NCBI RefSeq assembly: GCF_035668035.1
Contig: NZ_JAYMYJ010000105.1
Location: 1-64,000 of the forward strand
Direction: 5' to 3'
Length of the DNA: 64,000 nt
From: Thiothrix phosphatis
GTDB lineage: Bacteria > Pseudomonadota > Gammaproteobacteria > Thiotrichales > Thiotrichaceae
This document shows positions 8,783 through 18,576 of this stretch, in pieces. The first letter of the stretch is position 1, and each line of letters begins with the position of its first letter. The position numbers were made by a program, and so were the translations under genes. The notes under the pieces were generated by a model, which saw only the letters and a list, made by a program, of their open reading frames with translations, had not been told where the DNA came from and did not search any database.

Positions 8783-10483
8783 ATGATTGACCGGAACCTG
8801 ATGATCAGCGGCATGCTGGGTTTGTGTTTGTCGGCTTGCGGAGGGGAGGCGGACAGCGGTGGCACAGCAACGTCCGCCGCCAGCGCTGTGCTGGAGGATT
8901 TGACGCCGCAAACCCTGACGGCCAACCAGGCGGCCTACATCCCGCCGCAATGTTATACCCGCACGCTGGATACGGCGGGCAGGGCGCATAACCCGTGCAT
9001 GACCTGCCATATTCCGCCCAAAGAACCCAATTTTGTGAATGATGGCGCTTTGCAGCTCGGCTATACGTTTGCGGAATACGCCAACACCAACCATTGGGGC
9101 AATTTGTTTAAAGACCGCAGCCAGCAAGTCGCCGCCATCAGCGACAGCGCCATCCTGGAGTATGTGCGGCACAACAATTACCAAAGCAGCGCTGGCAAAA
9201 TTGATCTGGCGGAAAAGCTCAAGGCCGTCCCGGCGGGCTGGGACTTTGACAAGGATGGCCAGTGGTCGGGGTTTGTTCCTGATTGCTACATGAATTTTGA
9301 CCAGGAAGGCTTTGACCGCACCCCCGGCAACCAGTACAGCGGCTGGCGGGCGTTCGCTTATACCCCGTTTTTGGGGACTTTCTGGCCGACCAATGGCTCC
9401 ACGGACGATGTCATCATCCGCTTGGGGGAGCCGTTCCGCCGCAATGCTGACGGGCAATTTGACCTGCTGGCCTACAAGACCAACTTGGCGATTGTCGAGG
9501 CGCTGATGACCCGCCAGGATGTGCCGGTTGGCCCGGTCGATGAAAGCCGTTTTGGCGTTGACCTGGACAAGGACGGGACATTGGCGGTGGCGACCCGGAT
9601 TGCATTCGATTGGGCACCGAAGGAAGGCCGCACTATGGCGTTCGTCGGGCAGGCCAAGGCGATGCAGGAAGCGGGGCAATTGCATCTGGCGGCGGGCTTG
9701 TTTCCGGAAGGGACGGAATTCCTCCACAGCGTGCGCTACCTGGATCTGGATGCGGCGGGCAAGGTCAAGCTGGCACCGCGCATGAAGGAATTGCGCTACG
9801 CCCGCAAAACCGGCTGGCTGACCTACTCGGATTTGGAGTCCGCCGCGATCACCGAGGCGACGGAAAAAGCCAAGTTTCCCGACCGCCTGCGCCAGTTGAT
9901 CGGCAATGTCGAGCAGGGCATGAGCAATCGGGCGGGCTGGGTGTATCAGGGTTTCATCGAAGACCGGGAAGGTGCCTTGCGTCCGCAGACTTTTGAGGAA
10001 ACCACCGCCTGCATGGGCTGCCACGGCGGCATCGGCGCCACCAGCGACAGCAATTTTTCCTTTCCGCGCAAGTTGGGCCATGACAGTTTCCAGCAGGGTT
10101 GGTATCACTGGAGCCAGCGCGGTTTGCAGGGTGTCCCTGAACCCAAACGTGCCGACGGCCAGTACGAATACACCCATTACCTGGAGCAGAACGGCGCGGG
10201 CGATGAGTTCCGCGAAAACCTGGAAGTCATCAGCAAGTTTTTCGACGGGGCGGGGAACCTGAACCCGGATGCCGCCAACCGCCTGCATGGTGACATTGCG
10301 GAATTGCTGCTGCCATCCTCGGGGCGGGCGTTGCAGCTCAACAAGGCGTACAAGACGATCGTGGATGGGCAAGATTTCATCCATGGGCGCGAGGCGATGG
10401 TCACGCCGCCAGGCAATGTCCATGAAAGCGTGGAAAGGGGACAGGAAACCGGGGTAAGCGCCATCATCAGCGGCCCGCGATAG
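8783..10483 (+). CDS. putative di-haem c-type cytochrome lipoprotein
   Basis: 566 residues. The signal ends in lipobox LSAC (Cys19). Two CxxCH haem-binding motifs are present: CMTCH near residue 73 and CMGCH near residue 412. About 340 residues of unassigned sequence separate them, so this is not a simple small cytochrome. AGGAG at 8770-8774 lies 8 nt before the ATG at 8783. It is expected to be anchored on the periplasmic side of a membrane and to carry electrons or act as a peroxidase-like enzyme. I do not recognise a named family. It directly follows the phoX-like gene, which suggests a shared role. Confidence 0.6.
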   Translation: MIDRNLMISGMLGLCLSACGGEADSGGTATSAASAVLEDLTPQTLTANQAAYIPPQCYTRTLDTAGRAHNPCMTCHIPPKEPNFVNDGALQLGYTFAEYANTNHWGNLFKDRSQQVAAISDSAILEYVRHNNYQSSAGKIDLAEKLKAVPAGWDFDKDGQWSGFVPDCYMNFDQEGFDRTPGNQYSGWRAFAYTPFLGTFWPTNGSTDDVIIRLGEPFRRNADGQFDLLAYKTNLAIVEALMTRQDVPVGPVDESRFGVDLDKDGTLAVATRIAFDWAPKEGRTMAFVGQAKAMQEAGQLHLAAGLFPEGTEFLHSVRYLDLDAAGKVKLAPRMKELRYARKTGWLTYSDLESAAITEATEKAKFPDRLRQLIGNVEQGMSNRAGWVYQGFIEDREGALRPQTFEETTACMGCHGGIGATSDSNFSFPRKLGHDSFQQGWYHWSQRGLQGVPEPKRADGQYEYTHYLEQNGAGDEFRENLEVISKFFDGAGNLNPDAANRLHGDIAELLLPSSGRALQLNKAYKTIVDGQDFIHGREAMVTPPGNVHESVERGQETGVSAIISGPR

Positions 10484-10515
10484 CCAGCCGGACAGGGCGG
10501 CGCATCTGGCCGTGC

Positions 10516-10533
10516 CTGTCAACAAAGTGTCAT
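10516..10533 (+). promoter_or_regulatory. Pho-box-like site upstream of a GT4 glycosyltransferase
   Basis: CTGTCAACAAAGTGTCAT: two half sites CTGTCAA and GTGTCAT, each 6 of 7 to consensus, with a CAAA spacer. It ends 48 bp before the start codon of the glycosyltransferase. Confidence 0.6.
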
Positions 10534-10581
10534 GAAGTCCGATTAAGCTGGGGGCTTTTATTCATTTGGCGTGGTTTGCAG

Positions 10582-11733
10582 ATGCGCATCCTGATGGTTT
10601 CCGACGTGTATTTTCCCCGTGTGAACGGTGTTTCCACCTCCATCCAGGCGTTCCGGCAGGCGTTGCAGGCCGCCGGGCATCTTGTCACCCTGATTGCGCC
10701 GGATTATGGGCAGACAGTGGCGGATGAGGCGGGCATTGTCCGCATCAGTTCGCGCAAGGTGGTGGTCGACCCGGAAGACCGCATGATGCGCATCCGCCAT
10801 ATCCATCGGCTGACGGAGGCGTTGCGGGCGGAGGATTACGACATTATCCATATCCATGCCCCGTTCGTGGCGCATTACGCCGGGCTGAAGTTGGCGCGCA
10901 AGCTCAAACTGCCGGTGGTGGCGACGTACCATACATTTTTCGAGGAATACCTGTACAACTACGTCAAATGGCTGCCCAAGGAATGGCTGCGTTATGCGGC
11001 GCGGCGCTTTTCCCGCACCCAGTGCGCCGAGCTGGACGCGCTGGTGGTGCCTTCCAGCGCCATGCAGCAGGTGCTGGTGGATTACGGGGTGGGGACACCC
11101 ATGACTGTCCTGCCGACGGGGTTGGACATGCAGGTGTTCGAAGCCGGGGATGGCGCGGCGTTCCGCCGGAAACAGGAGATTCCCGCCGACCGCCCGGTGA
11201 TCTTGTTTGTGGGGCGGGTGGCGTTCGAAAAGAATATCGGTTTCCTGCTGGAGGTTGTGGGGCGGTTACAGGCCCGAATACCCAATATCCTGTTGGTGAT
11301 TGCTGGGGAAGGCCCGGCGGAAAAGGCGCTGCATGCCCAGGTAAAGCGGGGCGGGTTGCAGCAGCAGGTGAAGTTCGTGGGCTATCTGCGCCGTGATGGC
11401 GATTTGCAGGCATGTTACAAGGCGGCGGATGTGTTCGTGTTCGCCTCCCGCACCGAAACGCAAGGGCTGGTGCTGATTGAGGCCATGGCTTGCGGGACGC
11501 CGGTCGTCTCCACCGCCGTGCTGGGGACGCGGGATGTGATCGGCGCGGGGCAAGGCGGGCTGGTGGCACCGGAGGATGCCGAAGGTTTCGCCGCACAGGT
11601 TGAACGCCTGTTGCAGGATAAGGTTCTGCACGCCCAGAAAACCGAGGAGGCGCTGGCGTATGCGGCGTCCTGGTCACATACTGCACAGGCGGAAAAACTG
11701 GTGGTGTTTTATCAGCAAGTTATGGGTGGATAA
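10582..11733 (+). CDS. GT4 family glycosyltransferase (diacylglycerol/mannosyl-type)
   Basis: 383 residues from the ATG; a TTG two codons earlier is possible. GT-B fold: the N-terminal lobe starts RILMVSDVYFPRVNGVSTS, and the C-terminal lobe has VGRVAFEKN, GEGPAEKAL and the E-x7-E nucleotide-sugar site in SRTETQGLVLIEAMACGTPV. The closest general match is the alpha-mannosyl / glucosyl-diacylglycerol group. With a Pho-box-like site upstream, a role in replacing phospholipids by glycolipids during phosphate shortage is plausible but inferred. A second GT4 gene is at 17321-18535. Confidence 0.75.
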   Translation: MRILMVSDVYFPRVNGVSTSIQAFRQALQAAGHLVTLIAPDYGQTVADEAGIVRISSRKVVVDPEDRMMRIRHIHRLTEALRAEDYDIIHIHAPFVAHYAGLKLARKLKLPVVATYHTFFEEYLYNYVKWLPKEWLRYAARRFSRTQCAELDALVVPSSAMQQVLVDYGVGTPMTVLPTGLDMQVFEAGDGAAFRRKQEIPADRPVILFVGRVAFEKNIGFLLEVVGRLQARIPNILLVIAGEGPAEKALHAQVKRGGLQQQVKFVGYLRRDGDLQACYKAADVFVFASRTETQGLVLIEAMACGTPVVSTAVLGTRDVIGAGQGGLVAPEDAEGFAAQVERLLQDKVLHAQKTEEALAYAASWSHTAQAEKLVVFYQQVMGG

Positions 11734-11819
11734 CCGCTTTTTCTGAGGTTGCAGCACGCAGCAGGAAGCCGCATCCTTGACGATTTCTATCATGCTTTTT
11801 CCTTAGCGGAGGATTCCCC

Positions 11820-13169
11820 TTGAACGACCCGACGCGACAAGCAGCGCCACCCACCCCAACACTGGGGCAGGCATTTTTCTACTGGCTGAAATTGGGTTTC
11901 ATCAGCTTTGGTGGCCCAGCGGGGCAAATCGCCATCATGCATACCGATCTGGTGGAAAAGAAACGCTGGATTTCCGAACACCGTTTTTTGCACGCGCTCA
12001 ACTACTGCATGTTGCTGCCGGGGCCGGAAGCCATCCAGCTTGCCATTTACATCAGTTGGCTGATGCATGGCGTACTGGGTGCGGTGATTGCCGGGGTGTT
12101 GTTTTTCCTGCCTGCGTTCGTGCTGTTGTCGGCGCTGGCGGGTGTGTATCTGGCCTGGGGGGATGTGCCGCTGGTGCAGGGCATTTTCTACGGCATCAAA
12201 CCAGCGGTGGTGGCGGTGGTGCTGTTTGCGGCTTGGCGGATCGGCTCCAAGGCGTTGCGTAACGGCATCCTGTGGGGTATGGCGGCGCTGGCGTTTGTCG
12301 GCATTTTTGCATTCGGGATTGGCTTTCCCTGGATTGTGCTGGCGGCGGGTGTCCTCGGTGCACTCGGCGGCAAACTGATGCCGGACAAGTTCAAGGGCGG
12401 CGGCGGGCATGGCGCATCCGACAAGGCTTACGGTGCAGCGGTGATTGATGATGATGCCCCGACCCCGGCACATGCGCGGTTTTCGTGGCCCAGGCTGGGT
12501 GCAACCGTGGCGGTATTCGTCGCCGTTTGGCTGCTGGCCATGCTGGCGCTGGGTGGGCAACAGGTTTTGGCCGATATGGGCAATTTCTTCACCAAGGCGG
12601 CCTTCCTCACCATCGGTGGGGCGTATGCGGTGCTGCCTTATGTCTATCAGGGCGGGGTGGAGCATTACGGTTGGTTGAGCGGTGCGCAGATGATGGATGG
12701 GCTGGCGCTGGGCGAAACCACGCCGGGGCCGCTGATCATGGTGGTGACATGGGTCGGCTACTTGGGTGGCGTCACCAAGGGTGTGCTTGCCAATCCGGGC
12801 TCGGCGGGTGTGGCCGGTGCGGCGGTGGCGACGTTTTTCACGTTCCTGCCGTCGTTCCTGTTCATTCTTGTGGGTGGGCCACTGGTGGAAAGCACCCGCA
12901 ACGACCTGAAATTCACCGCGCCGCTGACCGGCATCACTGCTGCTGTGGTGGGCGTGATCATCAATTTGGCGGTGTTCTTCGCCTGGCACACCTTCTGGCC
13001 GCAAGGGACGGCCACCGCACCGTTTGCCGGAACCTTCCAGTGGTTCCCGGTGCTGGTCGCCATTGCCGCTTTCCTGGCACTATGGAAATACAAGCAGGAC
13101 ATCATGCGGGTAATCGGCGTCAGCGCGCTGCTGGGGCTGGCTTATGCATTGATTAAGGGGACAATGTGA
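11820..13169 (+). CDS. chrA: chromate efflux transporter ChrA
   Basis: 449 residues with two homologous halves of hydrophobic segments, as in long-chain CHR transporters. Typical motifs are LKLGFISFGGPAGQIAIMH in the first half and TKAAFLTIGGAYAVLPYV with GLALGETTPGPLIM in the second. CHR proteins export chromate by proton antiport. The start is TTG: GGAGGA at 11808-11813 lies 6 nt upstream and no in-frame ATG is near. It appears to be a single-gene unit between a glycosyltransferase and a sensor kinase. Confidence 0.88.
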   Translation: MNDPTRQAAPPTPTLGQAFFYWLKLGFISFGGPAGQIAIMHTDLVEKKRWISEHRFLHALNYCMLLPGPEAIQLAIYISWLMHGVLGAVIAGVLFFLPAFVLLSALAGVYLAWGDVPLVQGIFYGIKPAVVAVVLFAAWRIGSKALRNGILWGMAALAFVGIFAFGIGFPWIVLAAGVLGALGGKLMPDKFKGGGGHGASDKAYGAAVIDDDAPTPAHARFSWPRLGATVAVFVAVWLLAMLALGGQQVLADMGNFFTKAAFLTIGGAYAVLPYVYQGGVEHYGWLSGAQMMDGLALGETTPGPLIMVVTWVGYLGGVTKGVLANPGSAGVAGAAVATFFTFLPSFLFILVGGPLVESTRNDLKFTAPLTGITAAVVGVIINLAVFFAWHTFWPQGTATAPFAGTFQWFPVLVAIAAFLALWKYKQDIMRVIGVSALLGLAYALIKGTM

Positions 13170-13399
13170 TGATGGGGGCGGATCATTGCCAAGCCCCGGC
13201 AGGAGACGCATAGCTGGAATTGCCCGGTATGAGTTTTCCTGCACTGCCTGCTGTTTCGGGTGGAATTGGGCATCAGCAAAACACAAAACCACCTGAAGAG
13301 CTGTTGAAATGGGTGATGAAAAACACCTCACTTACTTGGAATGAAAGCTTGGCGTTTGGTGTACCATACCCGGCCAAATGCGTTGAGGAAGCTGTCGGT

Positions 13400-16117
13400 G
13401 TGTTGAATCGTTGCTCGGGAACATTGGTAAGGTACGGTCGGGTATGGGTGATTCTGCTGGGTGTGTTCATGCACCATCCGGCGCTGGCGGCCCAGCAACC
13501 ACTTGACCAGGTGGTCTTGCAGTTGAAATGGGTGCCGCAATTCCAGTTTGCAGGTTATTACGCCGCCCAGGCCAAGGGCTTTTTCCGGGAAGAAGGCCTG
13601 GAGGTGACGCTGCAACCCGGCGGCCCCGAGGTGGCGCCAATGGTTGAAGTGCTGGATGGGCGGGCGCAATACGGCGTTGAGGCCGGGGAGCTGGTTTACC
13701 ACCGTTTGCAGGGCAAGCCGGTGGTGGCGGTGGCCAGTATTTTCCAGCATTCGCCAGCGGCGCTGATGACGATGGGGAATTCCAATTTGCTGACGCCCCA
13801 CGATCTGGCGCACAAGCGTGTCGGGATGCTGGTGGGTGGCCAGCCGATTGTGGAAATCGCCGCCATGTTTGTGAATGAAGGGGTGAAGCTGGATGCGCTT
13901 TCCTTGCAGCCCAACAGCATCGGCACGGATGCGCTCGTGTCCGGCAAGCTGGATGCCGATTTTGCCTACATGACCAATGACCCGTTCAAGAACAAGCTGG
14001 CGGGGCGGGATGTCCATTATCTTTTGCCCATCAATTACGGGGTGGATTTCTATGGCGACACCCTGTTCACCACGGAACGGCAGTTGCAGGAGCACCCTGA
14101 ACAAGTGGCGGCCCTCTACCGCGCTGTTGTCAGGGGGTGGCGTTATGCGCTGGAGAATCCCGAAGAAACCATCAGCCTGATGTTGGAGCGTTTCCCCAAC
14201 TTGCAACGCGATGCCCTGCGGTTTGAAGCGGGGCGCATCCGGGAACTGGTGAACCCGGACATCGTGCAGATCGGGCATATGAACAGCGAACGCTGGCGGC
14301 GGATGGCGGACACTTTCGTCAAACTGGAAATGGTGAACGACACCAGCAGGCTGGCTGGCTTCCTCTATGACCCGGAGCAAAGGCCGGATTATCGCTGGTT
14401 GTGGTGGGTGTTGGGCGTCCTGGGAGGCGCAATCTTGTTGGGTTTCGCAGGCAGCGGGGTGTTGGCTTGGTTCAATGGGCGCTTGCAGGCGCAAAATTCC
14501 CTGTTGCAGCAATCCATGCAAGAGCGGCGACAAGCCGAAAACCTATTGCAGGAAAGCCGCCGCACCCTGCAAAGCCTGATCGGCAACCTGCCGGGCATGG
14601 CCTACCGTTGCCGTTATAACCGCCAATGGGCGATGGAGTTCATCAGCGATGGGTGCGAAATCCTGATTGGGTATCCGGCCAGCCATTTCCTGGGCGTTCA
14701 GGGACACAGTTTCAACAGCCTGATCCATCCAGATGATCAGGATCAGGTCTGGGATGAGGTCAGCGCCGCTGTGGCGGACGGCCATGCCTACCAGCTGAAT
14801 TACCGGGTCCGCCACCGGAACGGCACCTGGCGTTGGGTGTGGGAGCAGGGGCATTGCGTGGAGCGGGATATGCAGGGCGTCCCGCTGTTCCTGGAGGGGT
14901 TGATCATGGACATCACCCCGCAGGTGGATACCCGGCAGAAGCTTCAGCAGGCCAAGGAAAAGGCCGATGCGGCGACCCGCGCCAAGTCCATTTTCCTCGC
15001 CAATATCAGCCATGAAATCCGCACGCCCTTGACCGCCGTCACGGGGTTGGCTGAATTGTTGCAGCAGATGGAGCTGGGGAGTAAGCAGCGCGAATACGCC
15101 GAGCAATTGTTTGCGTCTTCCCGGTTGTTGCTGGGGATTGTGGAAGATGTCATGGATTTTTCCCGCATCGAGGCCGGGGAAGCCAGCTTGCGGCCAGCGC
15201 CGTTTCACCTGCCGGGCATCCTGCAAAGCGTGGAGTACGTGGTGGGCGAGCAGGCCCACGCCAAAGGGCTGGGCTTTCAGGTGGTGGCGCAAAAAAACAT
15301 TCCGCCGTTTCTGGTGGGCGACCCGTTGCGCCTGAGCCAGGTGCTGAACAACCTGTTGGTCAACGCCATCAAGTTCACCACCAAGGGGGAGGTGTCGTTG
15401 CATGTCAGCATGGAGTCCCGCACCCATACCCAGGTGCGCTTGCTGTTTTGTGTGCGTGACACGGGCATCGGGATTCCCGCCAGCCAGCGCAGCCGCCTGT
15501 TTGAACCCTTCACGCGCATTGAAGGCCAGAGCGACGCCATCGCCATCAAAGGTGCGGGGCTGGGCCTTTCCATCAGCCGCCGCTTGGTTGAACTGATGGG
15601 CGGCGAAATCCGGGTGGAAAGCATCCCTGGCGTTGGCAGTGAGTTTTCCTTCGCGGCGAATTTCGAGGTGGAGACGAGGACGCAGGCCAGGGTGGAGGCT
15701 TCAGTGCCATTGGAGGATGCCGGTTCGGGGGCGTTGGCAGGCGCCAAGGTGTTGCTGGTCGATGATGAGCCGCTGAACCTGATGATCGGGGTGGAAATAC
15801 TCCACAAGTTCGCGTGCAATGTCCAGACCGCTGACACCGCCGTACAAGCGCTGAAACGGCTGGAGCATGAGCCTTTCGACCTGGTGCTGCTGGATGTGGA
15901 AATGCCGGGCATGAAGGGCGACGAACTGGCCCGGCGCATCCGCCAGAATGCGCGCTGGCGGGATCTGCCCTTGGTCGCCCTGACGGCGCATGCTTCCACC
16001 GACATCCGTGAACGTTGCCGGGAAAGCGGCATGGACGCTTACTTGGCCAAGCCGTTTGAAATAAAACAGTTGCGGCAAGTGTTGCTGCGTTTTCTGGCGG
16101 CCAGGCAGTCGGCCTGA
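13400..16117 (+). CDS. hybrid sensor histidine kinase with an NMT1/THI5-type periplasmic sensor
   Basis: About 905 residues from the GTG at 13400, which has TGAGGAA 9 nt upstream and puts the signal peptide (VWVILLGVFMHHPALAA) near the N-terminus. The frame is open to 13220, so the start is uncertain. Domain order: NMT1/THI5-like solute-binding domain (LKWVPQFQFAGYYAAQAKGFF, about 40-310), membrane segment (about 333-357), coiled linker, PAS domain with PAC, HisKA with SHEIRTPLTAV (His about 538), HATPase_c (GAGLGLSISRRLVELMGG) and a receiver domain (Asp about 832 in LLDVEMPGM). The periplasmic part probably senses a small pyrimidine- or sulfonate-like ligand. No separate regulator gene adjoins it. 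Confidence 0.85.
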   Translation: MLNRCSGTLVRYGRVWVILLGVFMHHPALAAQQPLDQVVLQLKWVPQFQFAGYYAAQAKGFFREEGLEVTLQPGGPEVAPMVEVLDGRAQYGVEAGELVYHRLQGKPVVAVASIFQHSPAALMTMGNSNLLTPHDLAHKRVGMLVGGQPIVEIAAMFVNEGVKLDALSLQPNSIGTDALVSGKLDADFAYMTNDPFKNKLAGRDVHYLLPINYGVDFYGDTLFTTERQLQEHPEQVAALYRAVVRGWRYALENPEETISLMLERFPNLQRDALRFEAGRIRELVNPDIVQIGHMNSERWRRMADTFVKLEMVNDTSRLAGFLYDPEQRPDYRWLWWVLGVLGGAILLGFAGSGVLAWFNGRLQAQNSLLQQSMQERRQAENLLQESRRTLQSLIGNLPGMAYRCRYNRQWAMEFISDGCEILIGYPASHFLGVQGHSFNSLIHPDDQDQVWDEVSAAVADGHAYQLNYRVRHRNGTWRWVWEQGHCVERDMQGVPLFLEGLIMDITPQVDTRQKLQQAKEKADAATRAKSIFLANISHEIRTPLTAVTGLAELLQQMELGSKQREYAEQLFASSRLLLGIVEDVMDFSRIEAGEASLRPAPFHLPGILQSVEYVVGEQAHAKGLGFQVVAQKNIPPFLVGDPLRLSQVLNNLLVNAIKFTTKGEVSLHVSMESRTHTQVRLLFCVRDTGIGIPASQRSRLFEPFTRIEGQSDAIAIKGAGLGLSISRRLVELMGGEIRVESIPGVGSEFSFAANFEVETRTQARVEASVPLEDAGSGALAGAKVLLVDDEPLNLMIGVEILHKFACNVQTADTAVQALKRLEHEPFDLVLLDVEMPGMKGDELARRIRQNARWRDLPLVALTAHASTDIRERCRESGMDAYLAKPFEIKQLRQVLLRFLAARQSA

Positions 16118-16119
16118 CC

Positions 16120-16767
16120 TTACCCGGCGTAGTGGGGCATGCCAGAGATTGTCGGCAACAGGAACTCCAGCGGGTTGCGCTGCTGTTGCAAGCGCGCCTC
16201 CAGCCCCTGTTTTACGACGCCCCATTCGGTGTCGAGGATGCTGTAAACGGCGGTGTCGCGGATGACGCCGTCCGGCATGATGGCGCTGCGCCGCAGCACG
16301 CCTTCCAGCACGGCACCCATCTTTTCCAGTGAACGGCGCGAACGCGCGTTGCGGATGTCGGTCTTGAATTGCGCCCGCAGGACGCCAAAGGTTTCGAACG
16401 CATGGCGCAGCAGCAGGTATTTGCTTTCCAGGTTGATGCCGGTGCGCTGGTGTTCGCTGGCGTACCAAGTGGCGCCGATTTCCAGTTTCATGTGCTTCAT
16501 GCAGATGTCGCGGAACCGGGTGCTGCCAATGGCTTTGCCGGACGCTTGGTGGATGACGGCAAACGGCAGGTCGGTTCCGGCCTCGCGCAGGCGGATGGCG
16601 CTGCCGATGAAGGCTTCCATGTACGTTGGTTCGGCCAAGTTGCCATAGAACATGTACTGCCACAGCCGTTCGTCATGCGCGGCGTGCAACAGGTCAGGCA
16701 TATGCTGCTCATGGAGCGGCTCAAGACGGACTAGCCGCCCCTCCAGTATGACAGGCTGCAAAGTCAT
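16120..16767 (-). CDS. GNAT-family N-acetyltransferase (RimJ/RimL type)
   Basis: 215 residues. The N-terminus LEGRLVRLEPLHEQHMPDLL and the segment SGKAIGSTRFRDI...LEIGATWYA fit the RimJ/RimL-like GNAT group, which acetylates protein N-termini or small molecules. The C-terminal half has VRAQFKTDIRNARSRRSLEKMGA-like spacing (quoted here in part only as FKTDIRNARSRRSLEK), the typical acetyl-CoA region. It is convergent with the sensor kinase, with 2 bp between the stops. The substrate is unknown. Confidence 0.75.
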   Translation of the reverse strand: MTLQPVILEGRLVRLEPLHEQHMPDLLHAAHDERLWQYMFYGNLAEPTYMEAFIGSAIRLREAGTDLPFAVIHQASGKAIGSTRFRDICMKHMKLEIGATWYASEHQRTGINLESKYLLLRHAFETFGVLRAQFKTDIRNARSRRSLEKMGAVLEGVLRRSAIMPDGVIRDTAVYSILDTEWGVVKQGLEARLQQQRNPLEFLLPTISGMPHYAG

Positions 16768-16809
16768 GGCGAAACTCCTTTCCAGTTAGTGGGAAAGCGC
16801 GGCTAGGGG

Positions 16810-17343
16810 TCAGGGCAGGTAAGGCAACAGGTAGATGCTGCCTTCCGCCAGCCCGGCTCCCAGCAACGCGCCGATCAGCACGTCACTGGGGTAGTGCAGG
16901 CCCAGGATCACCCGCGACAACGCCACCAACGTGGCGAACGGAATCACCAGCACGGCCCATTCGGGGTAATAGTGCAGCAGCACCAGGCTGAAGCTGACCG
17001 CATGCAGGGTATGGCCGGACGGGAAACTGAACTGGTCCAGCGCCGCCACATTCTGGAAAATGTCGTCATTATGGCTGTAAGGGCGCACCCGCCCGGTGGA
17101 GGTTTTCAGCAATTTGTAGACCGTCAGCCCCGCCAGCGCCACCAGCCCCATGTGCAGGGAAACCTGTGCGGCGGGCCAGCCATAGATCAACGGCAGCATC
17201 AGCATCAGCACATACCAGAAAATGCCATCGCCTAGGCGGCTGACAGCGGCGAAAAAGAGGCTGACCGGTTTCCAGTGGTTGATGCGGTTGAACAGCAGGC
17301 ACAGCGGAATTTCACGGTCGTTAAGCTGATGTAACAGTTTCAT
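16810..17343 (-). CDS. PAP2-superfamily membrane phosphatase
   Basis: 177 residues with five to six hydrophobic segments. The three PAP2 signatures are in order: KTSTGRVRP, FPSGHTLHA (catalytic His in SGH) and SRVILGLHYPSDVLIG. Such enzymes dephosphorylate phosphatidic acid, phosphatidylglycerophosphate or undecaprenyl pyrophosphate. Its start lies inside the 3' end of the upstream glycosyltransferase gene (23 bp overlap), so the two are translated from one transcript. Together they could turn phospholipid into diacylglycerol and then into glycolipid. Confidence 0.82.
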   Translation of the reverse strand: MKLLHQLNDREIPLCLLFNRINHWKPVSLFFAAVSRLGDGIFWYVLMLMLPLIYGWPAAQVSLHMGLVALAGLTVYKLLKTSTGRVRPYSHNDDIFQNVAALDQFSFPSGHTLHAVSFSLVLLHYYPEWAVLVIPFATLVALSRVILGLHYPSDVLIGALLGAGLAEGSIYLLPYLP

Positions 17344-18535
17344 GGCTGACCTCGTGGAGGACGGTTTGGATAGTGTCGTGCAGGCGCCGCACCACTTTTT
17401 CCCAGCTCAGGTCGTGGGCGGTGAGGGTGGCGGCGGTGCCCATGCGTTGGCGTAGGGCGGCGTCCTGCGCCAGGGCGACGCTGGCTTGGATGAAGGCGTC
17501 ATTGTCATCCAGCAGCACCGCCATGCCGTTGTCACCGCTGCGGATATGTTCGCGGGCGGCGGCGTAGTCGAACGTCACCACCGGCAGGCCGCAGGCCATC
17601 GCCTCCATGATGACATTGCCGAAGGTTTCACTGGTGCTGGGGTACAGGAACAGGTCGCCGCTGGCGTAGTGTTCCGCCAGTTCCACTCCCCGGCGCATGC
17701 CCGCGAACAGGCAGTCGGGATGCAATTCCTGCAAGCGTTTGCGTTCCGGGCCATCGCCGACCAGCAGGAAGTGCGCATCCGGAACCACTTGCTGGATGGC
17801 GCGGAAAGCGGCGAACGCCAGATCCAGGTTTTTTTCCTGCGCCATGCGTGTCACCAGCGTCACCAGCAATTGGTCAGGACGCAGGCCCAGTTGCGCGCGC
17901 AGGTGTTCGCTGCGGCGTTGCGGGTTGAACAGCCCCGAGTCGATGCCGCGGGCGAGGATGTCGAGCTTTTCATAGCCGCTGGCCGCCAGTTGCTGGCTGA
18001 GTTCTTGGGTCGGCACCAGTGTCACCAATGTCTGGTTGTGGACATGGCGCAAGTAGCGCTTCGCCAGATTGAAGAAGCTGCTGAGGCGGTAATAGCGGCT
18101 GTATTGGTCGAAATTGGTGTGGAAATCGCTGATCACCGGGATGCCGAGCTTTTTCGCCGCCTTCATCGCGGAATAGCCGAGCGGGCCTTCGGTGACAATT
18201 TGCACGATGTCCGGGCGCTGTTTTTTCCACTGCCGCTTGAGGGCGTTGTATTGCGGGAAGCCGAGGCGCACTTCACGGTAGAACGGCAAGGTCAGCCCAT
18301 TGACCAGATATTCCTGGAAACCTTCCGTCTGCGTGGCGCGTTCACGCGGGTTCTGGCGTGGGCGCACCAGCTGGATGTGGTAGCCGCCATGGGCGCGCAA
18401 GCCTTCCACCAGACGGTAAATGGTGTTGGCGACGCCGTTGACTTCCGGCGGCCAAGTTTCGGTGACGACCGCCAGCCGGGTGTTGCGTTGGATAAGTTTG
18501 AGGTTGGGGGCAGTCACAATTACGTAATCTTGCAT
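17321..18535 (-). CDS. GT4 family glycosyltransferase (second copy)
   Basis: 404 residues. The N-terminal lobe starts after a short extension with RLAVVTETWPPEVNGVANT. The donor site has VTRMAQEKN, VGDGPERKRL and STSETFGNVIMEAMACGLPV (E-x7-E). It is similar in type to the 10582-11733 protein but is not a recent duplicate. It heads a two-gene operon with the PAP2 phosphatase and has a Pho-box-like site 41 bp before its start. A glycolipid role under phosphate limitation is the favoured inference. Confidence 0.78.
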   Translation of the reverse strand: MQDYVIVTAPNLKLIQRNTRLAVVTETWPPEVNGVANTIYRLVEGLRAHGGYHIQLVRPRQNPRERATQTEGFQEYLVNGLTLPFYREVRLGFPQYNALKRQWKKQRPDIVQIVTEGPLGYSAMKAAKKLGIPVISDFHTNFDQYSRYYRLSSFFNLAKRYLRHVHNQTLVTLVPTQELSQQLAASGYEKLDILARGIDSGLFNPQRRSEHLRAQLGLRPDQLLVTLVTRMAQEKNLDLAFAAFRAIQQVVPDAHFLLVGDGPERKRLQELHPDCLFAGMRRGVELAEHYASGDLFLYPSTSETFGNVIMEAMACGLPVVTFDYAAAREHIRSGDNGMAVLLDDNDAFIQASVALAQDAALRQRMGTAATLTAHDLSWEKVVRRLHDTIQTVLHEVSHETVTSA

Positions 18536-18576
18536 TAGACATACTTCTGATTATGAAGGGTAAATACTGCAGACGG

